Shown here one piece after another: positions 51,861 through 61,114 of a DNA stretch of 64,000 nt (its first letter is position 1; each line of letters starts with the position of its first letter). The notes beneath the pieces are model-generated. The model saw nothing but the letters and a program-made list of their open reading frames with translations, was not told where the DNA came from and ran no database searches. Made by a program: the position numbers and the translations under genes. Source of the DNA: an uncultured Collinsella sp. (GTDB taxonomy: Bacteria > Actinomycetota > Coriobacteriia > Coriobacteriales > Coriobacteriaceae); contig CATXWM010000001.1 of the NCBI GenBank assembly GCA_958403205.1, positions 83,422-147,421 on the forward strand, given 5' to 3'.

Positions 51861-52328
51861 ATGCGTCACAACGTTAAGAAGGGCCTGAAGCTCGGCACCG
51901 ATGCGAGCCACACCAAGGCCATGAAGAAGAGCCTTGCTAAGGCCCTCTTCGAGAACGACCGCATCAAGACCACCGAGACCCGCGCTAAGGCGCTGCGTTC
52001 GGTCGTCGATCCGATCATCACCTGGGCCAAGAAGGGCGACCTGCACTCTCGTCGTCTGGCTATCGCCAAGCTCGGTGATAAGCAGCTCGTTGCCGAGATC
52101 TTCGACAAGGCTGCTCAGGGTATGTGGCAGGACCGCAACGGCGGTTACACCCGCATCATGAAGCTTGGCAACCGCAAGGGCGACAACGCTCCCATCGTTA
52201 TCATGGAGCTCGTCACCGAGCCTTGCACGCCTAAGGCCAAGAAGGCTGCTCCGGCCCCCAAGAAGGCCGCTGCTTCCAAGAAGGTCGAGGCTGCCGAGGA
52301 GGCTCCTGCTGAGGAGACCGCTGAGTAG
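51861..52328 (+). CDS. rplQ: 50S ribosomal protein L17 with extended tail
   Basis: L17 lies near the tunnel exit. The conserved core (MRHNVKKGLKLGTDASHTKA through APIVIMELV) covers about 118 residues. A further 37 or so residues form an Ala/Lys/Pro and then Glu-rich tail (KAAPAPKKAAASKKVEAAEE). The gene ends the operon before a strong terminator. Confidence 0.96.
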   Translation: MRHNVKKGLKLGTDASHTKAMKKSLAKALFENDRIKTTETRAKALRSVVDPIITWAKKGDLHSRRLAIAKLGDKQLVAEIFDKAAQGMWQDRNGGYTRIMKLGNRKGDNAPIVIMELVTEPCTPKAKKAAPAPKKAAASKKVEAAEEAPAEETAE

Positions 52329-52354
52329 ACAATCCGTCTGCATAGGCTATATTC

Positions 52355-52386
52355 GAGGGGTACGTTCGCGTACCCCTCTTTTTTTT
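52355..52386 (+). terminator. Terminator of the alpha operon
   Basis: GAGGGGTACG (52355-52364), a TTCG tetraloop and CGTACCCCTC (52369-52378) are followed by a run of eight Ts. Confidence 0.96.
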
Positions 52387-52421
52387 GTCGAAATGCCATT
52401 GCCTGTTTGTTGGGAGCGCCC

Positions 52422-53246
52422 ATGACCGCGCCGTCTGATTTCAATTCGATTTCCGAGCTCGACGCCACGCTCGTTTTCCGCGTGGCCTACGATGGCTCGT
52501 CCTATAGCGGCTTTGCCGAGCAGCCTGGCCAGACGACGGTTGCGGGCGAGCTGCGCCGCGCTATCGAGACGCTCCTGCGCCGTCCGATCGACCTGACGTG
52601 CGCAGGGCGCACCGATGCCGGCGTGCATGCGGTGGCGCAGTACATTAGTGTGCCCGTAACGGACGCTGAGCTGGCTTTGACGCGCCGTAGGTGGCTGAGG
52701 GCCATGGATGCCCTGCTGCCCAAAGATATCGCCATAAACGAGGTCTACAGGGCCCGTAAAGGCTTTTCTGCACGTTTTGACGCGCGTTCCCGTACGTATA
52801 CGTACCGTATTGCCGATCGAGATGCGCGCCCCGTGCTGTCCCGCGGTGCGGTGTGGTGGCATCGCTATCCCTTGGACGTCGAGGCCATGTCTGCGGCCTG
52901 TCCCGCGCTTTTGGGTGAGCAGGACTTTAAGAGCTTTTGCAAGATTGCCTCGGCCGTTGGCAAGCCCACGCATCGCTGCGTGATGCGTGCCGAGTTTGGC
53001 CATGAGGTTGCGTTTGGCGAGGACATCCTGACGTTTACCATCGAGGGCAATGCGTTTCTGCATTCGATGGTCCGCACGATCGTGGGCACGCTTGTCGAGA
53101 TTGGCATGCATCGCCGTGAACCCGGGTGGATGCGCGAGGTCATCGATGCTTGTGACCGTACCGCTGCGGGCCCCACGGCGCCCGCCTGCGGCCTTACGTT
53201 TATGGGCGTGGATTACGATTCCGCCGAGATCGTCGTGCTCGACTAG
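52422..53246 (+). CDS. truA: tRNA pseudouridine(38-40) synthase TruA
   Basis: TruA modifies uridines 38-40 of tRNAs. The 274-residue enzyme has FRVAYDGSSYSGFAEQPGQ and the catalytic Asp in CAGRTDAGVHA. The C-terminal part has GNAFLHSMVRTIVGTLVEIG. ATG 52422 follows GGGAG. truA downstream of rplQ is a common Gram-positive order. Confidence 0.95.
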   Translation: MTAPSDFNSISELDATLVFRVAYDGSSYSGFAEQPGQTTVAGELRRAIETLLRRPIDLTCAGRTDAGVHAVAQYISVPVTDAELALTRRRWLRAMDALLPKDIAINEVYRARKGFSARFDARSRTYTYRIADRDARPVLSRGAVWWHRYPLDVEAMSAACPALLGEQDFKSFCKIASAVGKPTHRCVMRAEFGHEVAFGEDILTFTIEGNAFLHSMVRTIVGTLVEIGMHRREPGWMREVIDACDRTAAGPTAPACGLTFMGVDYDSAEIVVLD

Positions 53247-53398
53247 GGGAGGGCTCGACGCGTCGTGCGTCGACACCCGTCATCTGTGGGCTGCGCGTGT
53301 TCAACATCTGTTCTTGGCGTGCAATACAACCGGTGTCTCATTGCTTTTATTGCTGGGGTGTACCATGAACCACGGTTTGATTCATTGCTGTCGAGAGG

Positions 53399-54448
53399 AT
53401 GGATAACTTGGTTCGACGTGGCTCGCATCCGCGACTTTCGGTGATCCTTGTGGTAGAAGGTTCGCCCAGCTATGCGATGCGTGCGCTCGAGAGCATCCAG
53501 AACCAAGACCTCTACGATTTGCAGATTGTCGTTGTCTGCCGCGATGTTGCGCCCGGTGTGCGCCATTCGCTTCAAGTTGCTGCCGACAGAGACATCCATA
53601 TTGATTTGATTGACGTCGAGGACGCGAAGCGCGGTGCTTGTCTTCGTGCCGGTTTTGCTGCCTCGCGCGGCTCTCAAATCATCGCTATGAACGCCGATGA
53701 GTGGTTTGCTCCGCAGTCCCTTCCCAAGATGGTCGATATCGCGTGCGATACTGCGGCAGACATAGTGTTTCCCACGGTGTCGCTCGACCGCTATGATGCA
53801 CATCGAGAGCGCCATTCGCGCGTCTTGGATGCTACTCATATTTCCATTGATAGCAAATCTTCGATGGTGACCGGGCTGCCCCAGTTGATTTTAGGCGGCT
53901 TGGTTGCTCAAGTCTCTGGCGTGATGTATAGCCGTCCGCTGTTTGAGGCATGCCTGTTGTGCGACAAGGTGTTTCGCACAGTTGGGTTTATGGCATGCGC
54001 GCTTTCGCAGGCACGATGCGTGTCCGGCTGCGGCGATGCTTGTTTCCACGCGGCGGCACTTAAGCTTACAGATGCCTTTGATCCCACCATGTATGCCAAG
54101 GTATCCGATGACACCCGAGCGCTCGACGAGCTTGCGGACTCACTCTCGGAAGCAGATAGCGGTGGTCGGCTCAAGCTGGCAAGCCAAAAGTTCTACTTTG
54201 CCGGACTGGTCGCCTGCATCGAGAATTTGTGTCTGAGCCCGCATGGGGTGTCGTCAATCGAGCGTTCCGCCCGCATGCGTGATATGCTCGAGGCGCCTCG
54301 AACCCGTCAGATGGTCGCCGCGCTCAAGGATAACCATCGGGGGCTCGGTCTGTTGTTTGGGCCGATCGCCAGCGCCAAGCCCGCGCGCTGCGTGATGTGT
54401 ACGCATCTGGCAGCTTTTCTTAACCGGACGGGCGCAAAAACCGCCTAA
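53399..54448 (+). CDS. Family 2-like glycosyltransferase
   Basis: The 349-residue protein has a GT-A-like N-terminus: LSVILVVEGSPSYAMRALES, IQNQDLYDLQIVVVCRD and a DxD-like position in IIAMNADEWFAP. The C-terminal half is Cys-rich and unassigned. ATG 53399 abuts GAGAGG with no spacing; TTG 53408 has better spacing and could be the true start. It probably transfers a sugar in envelope polymer synthesis. It stands alone between truA and argR. Confidence 0.7.
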   Translation: MDNLVRRGSHPRLSVILVVEGSPSYAMRALESIQNQDLYDLQIVVVCRDVAPGVRHSLQVAADRDIHIDLIDVEDAKRGACLRAGFAASRGSQIIAMNADEWFAPQSLPKMVDIACDTAADIVFPTVSLDRYDAHRERHSRVLDATHISIDSKSSMVTGLPQLILGGLVAQVSGVMYSRPLFEACLLCDKVFRTVGFMACALSQARCVSGCGDACFHAAALKLTDAFDPTMYAKVSDDTRALDELADSLSEADSGGRLKLASQKFYFAGLVACIENLCLSPHGVSSIERSARMRDMLEAPRTRQMVAALKDNHRGLGLLFGPIASAKPARCVMCTHLAAFLNRTGAKTA

Positions 54449-54580
54449 ACGGCTCATCTCGAAACAAATTTGCATAGAATTGTTTCGAAATCCGTTCTTA
54501 TACACAAAAGCCTTCAAATAGCGTTAAACTATTCAATCACTGATTGATTGTCTCCGCCATCTTTTGGAGAGAGGGTTTAT

Positions 54581-55018
54581 ATGGCTAAAAAACGCAATGG
54601 GCGCCAGGATGCCATTAGAGATATTGTGCGCAATAAGGACGTCCGCACGCAGCGCGTGCTGGTCGATGAGCTCCGCGCTATGGGCTTTGATTGCACGCAG
54701 GCGACTGTCTCTCGCGATATTGCCGATATGGGGCTGCGTAAGCTCCCTGAGGGCATCTATGTTCTGGCAGAGGACCTGCACCTGCAGCGTATGGTTTCCG
54801 AGCTCGTAACGGGCGTTCTGCGCACCGATAATCTGGTTATGATCAAGGCTCAGCCTGGCACGGCTTCCGGCATCGCCGCCGCCGTTGATGCGGCAGAGCT
54901 GCCCGATGTGCTTGGCTCGCTTGCCGGCAACGATACGATTTTGGTTATTGCCCAGACGGCCGAGGACGGCGAGCGTCTTGAGGCGCTGATCAATAAGCTG
55001 AGCAATTCTCGCAAGTAG
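54581..55018 (+). CDS. argR: Arginine repressor ArgR
   Basis: The 145-residue regulator has the winged-helix N-domain (CTQATVSRDIADMGLRKL) and the C-terminal hexamer/arginine site (GTASGIAAAVDAAELPDVLG, then GNDTILVI). It controls arginine metabolism genes. ATG 54581 follows GGAGAGAGGG; an in-frame start at 54548 has no such site. No arginine genes are adjacent. Confidence 0.92.
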   Translation: MAKKRNGRQDAIRDIVRNKDVRTQRVLVDELRAMGFDCTQATVSRDIADMGLRKLPEGIYVLAEDLHLQRMVSELVTGVLRTDNLVMIKAQPGTASGIAAAVDAAELPDVLGSLAGNDTILVIAQTAEDGERLEALINKLSNSRK

Positions 55019-55066
55019 GCGTGCGGGTCGTGCGCTCGGCACTGTGTGCGTGACATAGTGGCTTGT

Positions 55067-55101
55067 AAGGGGGTATCGACGTTGGTCGGTACCCCCTTTT
55101 T
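55067..55101 (+). terminator. Terminator of argR
   Basis: AAGGGGGTA (55067-55075) pairs with TACCCCCTT (55090-55098), with an inner CGAC/GTCG stem and a T run. Confidence 0.92.
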
Positions 55102-55145
55102 GTTTGCCGGTATAAAGACCGCCCATCAGGTCGCTTTAAACTAAA

Positions 55146-55184
55146 AAGGCCCCCGAGCAGTTTAATAAGCTGCTCGGGGGCCTT
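55146..55184 (-). terminator. Terminator of the penicillin-binding protein gene
   Basis: A perfect 15-bp stem, AAGGCCCCCGAGCAG (55146-55160) with 55170-55184, is followed on the minus strand by TTTTTAG. It lies 22 bp beyond the stop codon. Confidence 0.92.
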
Positions 55185-55206
55185 GTTGCTTATGGCCGGA
55201 TGATTT

Positions 55207-57411
55207 CTAGCCGACCGTATCGTCAGGCGTGGGCGAGGGGTCGGGAGTGGGTGTAGGCGTAGGCGTAGGCGTAGGCGTGCCGCCATCGCCGCCGGTCGAA
55301 CCACCAGTGGAGCCGCCCGTCGAGCCACCGGTCGTACCGGTGCCGCCGGTGGTGTCGCCGCCCGTGGTCTCGGTGGTCGTGGTCGTCGTGGTAGTCGTTG
55401 TGGTGGTTTCCTCTTCGTCCTCGTTCTCGTCTTTGTCGTCGTTCTCCGTCTTCTTGGAGTTGTTGGTGCCGTAGAACTTCCAGACGCTGTTGTTCTTGTA
55501 GGTGGGCGCCGTTCCGGTCGCAAACTCCTCGCGCTCGGTACCGGTCAGAACGGTGTTCATAAACCGCTTAAAGACAGGCAGGTTGGTGCTGTCGCCCAGC
55601 AGGTCTGTGCCGTATTTTTGGATGGGGATCTCGCCCGCGGAATAGCCGGTCCACAGGGCGCACGCCAGCTGCGGGGTATAGCCGCAGAACCACAGGTTGG
55701 TGGTGTTGTCGGTGGTGCCCGTCTTGCCGGCATAGGGCTGGTTGACGCTCAGGGCGCCAGCAGCACCCGTACCGCCGCCCTGCATGACGCCGGACAGAAC
55801 ATCGGTGACCGCGGCGGCCTCGCCCTCGGTAAGCACCTGTGAGGGATTGTCGGTGTGCTGGTACAGCACCGAACCGGTACGAGAGTCAATCTCAGTGATG
55901 GCGATCGGCTGGCGATAGTAGCCGCCGTTGGCAAACGTCGCGTAGGCGGCGGCCATCTCGAGCGGCGAGATCGAGCCGGTGCCGAGCGTCATGACGGGAA
56001 CGTCCTCGATGTTGTCCTTGGCGGGGTCGATGCCGAGCTTTTTGACGAGCGAGATGATCTTGCTGTTGCCGACGGCTTCCGCCACCTGGATGTAGCCGGT
56101 GTTGGAGGAGTATGCCGTCGCCTGCTTAAGCGTGATGTTGCCATAGCTATGGTTGGCGTAGTTTTGGACCTCGGTCGTGGTGCCCTTGGCCTTGAGCGGC
56201 GAGTTGCAGTTGAGGGTGACGTTGGGGTTCATGCCGTTTTGGATGGCAGTTGCCAGTGTAAAGGCCTTGAAGGTGGAGCCGACGGGACGCTTGGCCGTGG
56301 CATGGTTTACGTGGTTCTCGTCGGCGTTGTAGTCGTAGCCGCCCACCATGCACTTGATGTAGCCGGTCTTGGGGTCGACGACGACCATGCCCATGTCCAG
56401 GCCGTCGAGTGAGAGTGTGTCGAGCTGCTCGCGGACGGCATTCTCTGCCACCTGCTGCATCGTGGGGTCGATGGTGGTCTTGACGGTCAGGCCGCCCTTA
56501 AAAAGCACGTCGGTCGAGAACTCCTGCTCCAGCAGCTGCTTAACATAGGCGACAAAGTAGGGCTGCGAGTATACGTCGACGCCGCTGCCCGAAATCTCGG
56601 TCACGTTGAGGGCGATGGGCTCGGCCTGTGCGGCATCGTGCTCCTCCTGCGTGATGTGGCCCAGGCGCAACATGTTGTCAAGGACCTTGTTGCGACGGGA
56701 CAGCGCCAGGTCGGGGTTGACCGTGGGGTCGTACTGCGAGGGCGAGTTGGGAAGGCCGATGAGCAGCGCGGCCTCGCTCAGGGTGAGGTCGGCGGCGCTC
56801 TTGGACAGATAGGTTTCGGCTGCGGCCTCGATGCCGTAGGCGCCGTGGCCGTAATAGATGGTGTTGAGGTACATCATGAGGATCTCGTCTTTGGAGTACA
56901 TATCCTCCATCTTTACGGCGATGTAGGCCTCGCGCACCTTACGCTCGATGGTCGAGTCGAACTGCTCCTCCTGCAGGATGGTGTTGCGCACCAGCTGCTG
57001 GGTGATAGTCGAGGCACCTTCGTGCCCGCCGCCGAGGGTTGCCACCGCAGCACGCGCGATACCCCACAGGTCGATACCGCCGTGCTCGTAGAAGCGCTCG
57101 TCCTCGACGTCAACGGTGCCCTGCAGCACGTAGGGGGAGACCTCGTCCTTGGTGATGGACTTGCGGTTTTGCGTGTAGAAGCTCGCGATCTTGTTGCCGT
57201 TGCAGTCGACGATCTCGGTGGGCTCGCTCACCAGATACGCGTTGGCGTCGGTGTAGTCGGGCAGATCGGACAGCCAGCGGTTGACGTTGCCGACCATGCC
57301 GATGCCAAACGCGACGCCCGCGATAAGCAAAAAGCCCAAAAATGAGAGCAGGATTATGGGCAGAGCATGCGTCTTTGAACGGCTGCGTCCCTGTCGTTGG
57401 CGAGGACCCAT
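55207..57411 (-). CDS. Class A penicillin-binding protein (transglycosylase/transpeptidase)
   Basis: The 734-residue membrane protein polymerises and cross-links peptidoglycan. One membrane helix (LPIILLSFLGFLLIAGVAFG) follows a basic N-terminus. The GT51 domain has VEDERFYEHGGIDLWG near residue 105. The transpeptidase has GSTFKAFT (about 378), SSN in AYSSNTGY and KTGTT near 565. The tail is low complexity: acidic, then poly-Thr, Gly/Thr and a Thr-Pro repeat. ATG 57411 follows GGAGGTC; upstream in-frame codons add unconserved residues. Confidence 0.93.
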   Translation of the reverse strand: MGPRQRQGRSRSKTHALPIILLSFLGFLLIAGVAFGIGMVGNVNRWLSDLPDYTDANAYLVSEPTEIVDCNGNKIASFYTQNRKSITKDEVSPYVLQGTVDVEDERFYEHGGIDLWGIARAAVATLGGGHEGASTITQQLVRNTILQEEQFDSTIERKVREAYIAVKMEDMYSKDEILMMYLNTIYYGHGAYGIEAAAETYLSKSAADLTLSEAALLIGLPNSPSQYDPTVNPDLALSRRNKVLDNMLRLGHITQEEHDAAQAEPIALNVTEISGSGVDVYSQPYFVAYVKQLLEQEFSTDVLFKGGLTVKTTIDPTMQQVAENAVREQLDTLSLDGLDMGMVVVDPKTGYIKCMVGGYDYNADENHVNHATAKRPVGSTFKAFTLATAIQNGMNPNVTLNCNSPLKAKGTTTEVQNYANHSYGNITLKQATAYSSNTGYIQVAEAVGNSKIISLVKKLGIDPAKDNIEDVPVMTLGTGSISPLEMAAAYATFANGGYYRQPIAITEIDSRTGSVLYQHTDNPSQVLTEGEAAAVTDVLSGVMQGGGTGAAGALSVNQPYAGKTGTTDNTTNLWFCGYTPQLACALWTGYSAGEIPIQKYGTDLLGDSTNLPVFKRFMNTVLTGTEREEFATGTAPTYKNNSVWKFYGTNNSKKTENDDKDENEDEEETTTTTTTTTTTTETTGGDTTGGTGTTGGSTGGSTGGSTGGDGGTPTPTPTPTPTPDPSPTPDDTVG

Positions 57412-57573
57412 ATATTGACCTCCAGGTATGTCGTGCCGGGCGGCGGATGTGCCGTCGAGGCAGGATGGACATAAGTTATTACACGATAAACCAAACGGGG
57501 CGCGCGAGGCCTCGTGTATGCTGGAAGACGGCATTTTTCAGAGTGAATGCATACCTTGGTAAGGAGTTTGCCG

Positions 57574-59532
57574 ATGGCGATTCGGGCGATGGGGCCGAGC
57601 GGACAATACGAGACTGGATTGGATGCTGCCGGTGCGGCGCTGCCCGAGCTGCTGGCGCCGGCGGGCGGGCTCGACCAGATGCTTGCGGCCATCGCCGCGG
57701 GTGCCGATGCCATCTATGCGGGGTTGGGCGGCTTTAACGCCCGCGTGAGCGCGCATGGCTTTACGGATGACGAGTTTGCGCGCGGCTGCGCCGTGGCGCA
57801 TGCCCATGGCGTGCGTGTGTACGTGACGCTCAACGTGTTCGTGTTTGACGATGAGTTATCCGACGCGGTGGCGTTGGGAGCTCATGCACTGGAGCTGGGC
57901 GCCGATGCTCTGATTGTCGCCGATGCCGGGCTGGCTTGTGTACTGCGCACGGTGATTCCCGGGGTCGAGATTCACCTGTCCACGCAGGCGGGCGTTCATA
58001 GCGAAGGCGCCGTGCGGCTTGCCGCCGATGAGCTGGGAGTCGAGCGCGTGACGACGGCACGCGAGCTGACGGTCGACGAGATTGCGGCGCTATGTGCCAC
58101 GGGCGTGCCCATCGAGGTATTCTGCCACGGTGCGATTTGCATCGGCTATTCGGGGGCGTGCGAGTTCTCGGCCCTGCGGCGTGGGCGCTCGGCGATGCGC
58201 GGCGACTGCACGCAGCCGTGCCGCCTGGCGTACGACCTGGTGGACGAGGCTGGACAGAGCGTTGTCGCCGTCGAGGGAGATCGCCTGCTGTGCCCGCGCG
58301 ACTATCTGGGTATTGCGCATCTGCCCGAGCTTGTAGATGTCGGCGTGGCGTCGCTCAAGATCGAGGGGCGCATGAAGAACCCCGATTACGTATTCAACGT
58401 GGTGCGGGTGTGGCGCCGGGCACTCGATATGCTGTGCGACGGCGCGTGGGATCTCGGTACCGTGGAAGAGCTTGAGCGCGAGCTGGGAAGGTCGTTTAAC
58501 CGTGGGTTTACCGATGCGTACCTGCGAGGGCGTTCGGGTGCCGAGCTGATGAGCTTTGAGCGTGCGATTAACCAGGGCGTGCGCGTGGGGCGCTTGGTCG
58601 CTGTGGGCCACGAAGAGGTGACCGTTGAGCTCGACGCCGCCGTGGCGGCGGGTGACATGCTCGAGATCCGGTTTTATCCGGGTGTCGACGCGCGTCCCGA
58701 TGTGCCCAAGCGCTGGCCGCAGGTGCCCTGCCCGGTGGATGCCGCAGCGGGGAAGCGCGTCGTCGTGCATTGCAAGCGTAAGGTGGACACGGGCTGCGAG
58801 GTGTACCTGATTCGCAGTGCCGGCGTGTTGGATCAGACGGCGGCAGTGTTGGAGCGCATGCGGGCCGAGGCGGATGCGATTGCGCCCGTTGCGCGTGCCG
58901 TTGAGGTGCTGCCCTTTGAGGGCGTTGCGGTGGATGGCGGTGCGTCGACGGAGTTGGTGGAGTGCGCGGTTCCCACTCGCATGGTTTTTGCTTGGCAGCT
59001 GATGGATGCCGACCCGCGCGGAGAACTCGATTTGTCCGACGCCGTTGTGGTGCTTGACGAGGTGTGCCGCACGGGTGACGCTGACTGGACCCGCTCACTG
59101 ATGCAGCGTGCCGGGCGCATCGTCTGCCGCAACCTGGGGCAGGTGGCGATCGCTCGCGAGCTGGGCGTGACGTTTGACGTGGCGGCGCCGGTGTTCTGCG
59201 CGAATCGGGCCACGCTTACCTGGCTGCGCGGATTCGGTGCGGGGCGGGTGTACTTGCCGGCCGAGTTGCTCGGCAATGATGCGGAGCGTATTGCCGAACT
59301 GGCTGCTGAACCCGGCGTCTTGGGTCCGGTCGACGCCGACCGTCCCGAGCTTATGGTGTGCGAGCACTGCCTGCTGACCGCCGAGGGCGTCTGCGCCACC
59401 GATGCGACGGGACAGGTCCGTTGCCGCGACTGCTTGCGTCGTCGGCAGGCACGCTATCTGGTCGAGCGTGACGGTACACGTCTGCCAGTTGCCATTGACG
59501 CATGCGGCAGGACGAGGATTTTCCTGTCGTAG
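57574..59532 (+). CDS. U32 family protein, second paralogue
   Basis: The 652-residue protein begins with LLAPAGGLDQMLAAIAAGADAIYAG, as in other U32 proteins, and has the signature IEVFCHGAICIGYSGACEFS with CTQPCRLAYDL downstream. Its C-terminus has CEHC and CRDC pairs, likely cluster ligands. ATG 57574 follows AAGGAG (57561-57566); an in-frame ATG at 57547 is upstream. It is shorter than the U32 gene at 8377 and lacks part of its middle region. RNA hydroxylation is the likely function by analogy with RlhA and TrhP. Confidence 0.84.
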   Translation: MAIRAMGPSGQYETGLDAAGAALPELLAPAGGLDQMLAAIAAGADAIYAGLGGFNARVSAHGFTDDEFARGCAVAHAHGVRVYVTLNVFVFDDELSDAVALGAHALELGADALIVADAGLACVLRTVIPGVEIHLSTQAGVHSEGAVRLAADELGVERVTTARELTVDEIAALCATGVPIEVFCHGAICIGYSGACEFSALRRGRSAMRGDCTQPCRLAYDLVDEAGQSVVAVEGDRLLCPRDYLGIAHLPELVDVGVASLKIEGRMKNPDYVFNVVRVWRRALDMLCDGAWDLGTVEELERELGRSFNRGFTDAYLRGRSGAELMSFERAINQGVRVGRLVAVGHEEVTVELDAAVAAGDMLEIRFYPGVDARPDVPKRWPQVPCPVDAAAGKRVVVHCKRKVDTGCEVYLIRSAGVLDQTAAVLERMRAEADAIAPVARAVEVLPFEGVAVDGGASTELVECAVPTRMVFAWQLMDADPRGELDLSDAVVVLDEVCRTGDADWTRSLMQRAGRIVCRNLGQVAIARELGVTFDVAAPVFCANRATLTWLRGFGAGRVYLPAELLGNDAERIAELAAEPGVLGPVDADRPELMVCEHCLLTAEGVCATDATGQVRCRDCLRRRQARYLVERDGTRLPVAIDACGRTRIFLS

Positions 59533-59628
59533 GTGCCGCGTCGCGTCAGTTTGTTATCATAAGAGAGTTTATGGACTTCCAGCACCGCCGTTTTCGGCGA
59601 GGGTGCTATAGCAAAAGGAGGATACCCA

Positions 59629-60840
59629 ATGCTGTCTGTTGACGAGCAAATGCGTATCATCACCTCGGGCGCCGCGCAGATCGTTCCCGAGGCCGACCTT
59701 CGCAAGAAGCTTGAGAAGGGCGAGCCCCTCAACATCAAGCTCGGCGTCGACCCCACCAGCCCCGACCTGCACCTGGGCCACGCCGTGCCGCTGCGTAAGA
59801 TGCGTCAGTTCCAGGACCTGGGCCACAACGTCACCCTCATCATCGGCAACGGTACCGCGTTGATTGGCGACCCTTCGGGCAAGAATTCCACCCGTCCGCA
59901 GCTTTCGCAGGAGCAGATCGAGGCCAATGCCGAGACCTACGTGAGCCAGGCCATGAAGATCCTGGATCCCGAGAAGACCACCATCGTGCACAACGGTGAC
60001 TGGATCCTTTCGATGGATCTGGCCGGTCTGCTGCAGGTGTGCTCCAAGTTCACCGTCGCCCGCATCCTCGAGCGCGACGACTTTACCAAGCGCTACCAGT
60101 CTCAGACGCCGATCGCCCTGCATGAGTTCCTGTATCCCGTGATGCAGGCTTTCGACTCCGTGCAGATCAAGGCCGACGTCGAGATGGGCGGCACCGATCA
60201 GCTCTTCAACCTGCTCGCCGGCCGTGAGCTCATGGAGAAGATGGGCATGGAGCCGCAGATCGCGCTCACCATGCCGCTGCTCGAGGGTACCGACGGCGTG
60301 CGCAAGATGTCCAAGTCATACGGCAACTACATCGGCCTGACCGACGCGCCCAAGGACATGTTCGGCAAGACCATGTCCATCCCCGACGAGATGATCGGCA
60401 AGTACTATCGTCTGGCCAGCTCGCTCACCCCGGCCGAGGTCGACAAGATCGACGCCGCCCTGGCCGACGGCTCTGCCGATCCCTATGAGCTCAAGCGCGC
60501 TCTGGGTCGCGACCTGTGCGACACCTACCACGGCGCCGGTGCCGGCGACGAGGCTCAGGCTGAGTTCGACCGCGTGTTCAAGGAGGGCCAGCTCGCCGAC
60601 TTCCCCGAGAAGCACGTTGAGCTGACTGTTAACGACGAGGGCCAAATCTACCTCGCCGGCCTGCTCAAGGACTTGGGTCTTTCGGCGAGCGCCGGCCAGG
60701 CTCGTCGCGATATCGACGGCGGCGGCGTCAAAATCAACGGCAAGGCCGTGGCTCCCAAGAGCTATAACATCGATCCCAGCGCCCTCAAGCTGGGCGACAC
60801 CCTTTCTGTGGGTAAGCGCAAGGGCTTCAAATTGGTCTAG
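59629..60840 (+). CDS. tyrS: Tyrosyl-tRNA synthetase
   Basis: TyrRS charges tRNA-Tyr. The 403-residue protein has the HIGH motif as HLGH, the KMSKS motif as RKMSKS, and a C-terminal S4 domain (LGLSASAGQARRDIDGGGVKI split near residues 350-370). AAAAGGAGG lies upstream. A hairpin (AGCACC...GGGTGCT, 59581-59607) lies in the short leader; no T-box features were seen. Confidence 0.95.
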   Translation: MLSVDEQMRIITSGAAQIVPEADLRKKLEKGEPLNIKLGVDPTSPDLHLGHAVPLRKMRQFQDLGHNVTLIIGNGTALIGDPSGKNSTRPQLSQEQIEANAETYVSQAMKILDPEKTTIVHNGDWILSMDLAGLLQVCSKFTVARILERDDFTKRYQSQTPIALHEFLYPVMQAFDSVQIKADVEMGGTDQLFNLLAGRELMEKMGMEPQIALTMPLLEGTDGVRKMSKSYGNYIGLTDAPKDMFGKTMSIPDEMIGKYYRLASSLTPAEVDKIDAALADGSADPYELKRALGRDLCDTYHGAGAGDEAQAEFDRVFKEGQLADFPEKHVELTVNDEGQIYLAGLLKDLGLSASAGQARRDIDGGGVKINGKAVAPKSYNIDPSALKLGDTLSVGKRKGFKLV

Positions 60841-60868
60841 CAAGTAGGTCAACTTAACATGTGCAATA

Positions 60869-60904
60869 GGGCCGCAGCCGGGAATCCCGACTCCGGCCTT
60901 TTTT
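60869..60904 (+). terminator. Terminator of tyrS
   Basis: GGCCG (60870-60874) pairs with CGGCC (60894-60898) with an inner CGGG/CCCG stem, followed by six Ts. Confidence 0.8.
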
Positions 60905-60910
60905 GGCACT

Positions 60911-60951
60911 TGGGAACGTTCCTTTTGTGCCGGCACTTTGGGACACTCCTT
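60911..60951. repeat. Dispersed TGGGAACGTTCC element
   Basis: TGGGAACGTTCC (60911-60922) is followed by TTTTGTGCCGGCACTTTGGG. It is related to the elements at 5184, 62941 and 63947. Confidence 0.6.
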
Positions 60952-61018
60952 GTCATTGGTGCAAAGTAACCTGCCCCCATTGCGCCAAGCGGCGTGTGCC
61001 GTTAAGCGGAGGGGCGTA

Positions 61019-61046
61019 TTGTTGGCCCATCGTTTGGGCATACAAT
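61019..61046 (+). promoter_or_regulatory. Candidate promoter of adenine deaminase
   Basis: TTGTTG (61019-61024), a 16-bp spacer and TACAAT (61041-61046) lie 68 bp before the start. The spacer holds a GCCCA/TGGGC dyad that could be an operator. No purine riboswitch fold was seen. Confidence 0.45.
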
Positions 61047-61114
61047 GGCTATTAGCTTGCTGCGGTGAAGGCCTGTCCGCTCCGCAGCTGTTTTCTACGG
61101 TTAAAGGAGTATGT

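Noticed and set aside
59533..59628. T-box riboswitch before tyrS
   Set aside because: The leader is under 100 nt and lacks the T-box sequence, specifier stem and antiterminator/terminator pair.
60905..61114. Purine riboswitch before ade
   Set aside because: The conserved three-way junction sequences of the purine aptamer are not present.
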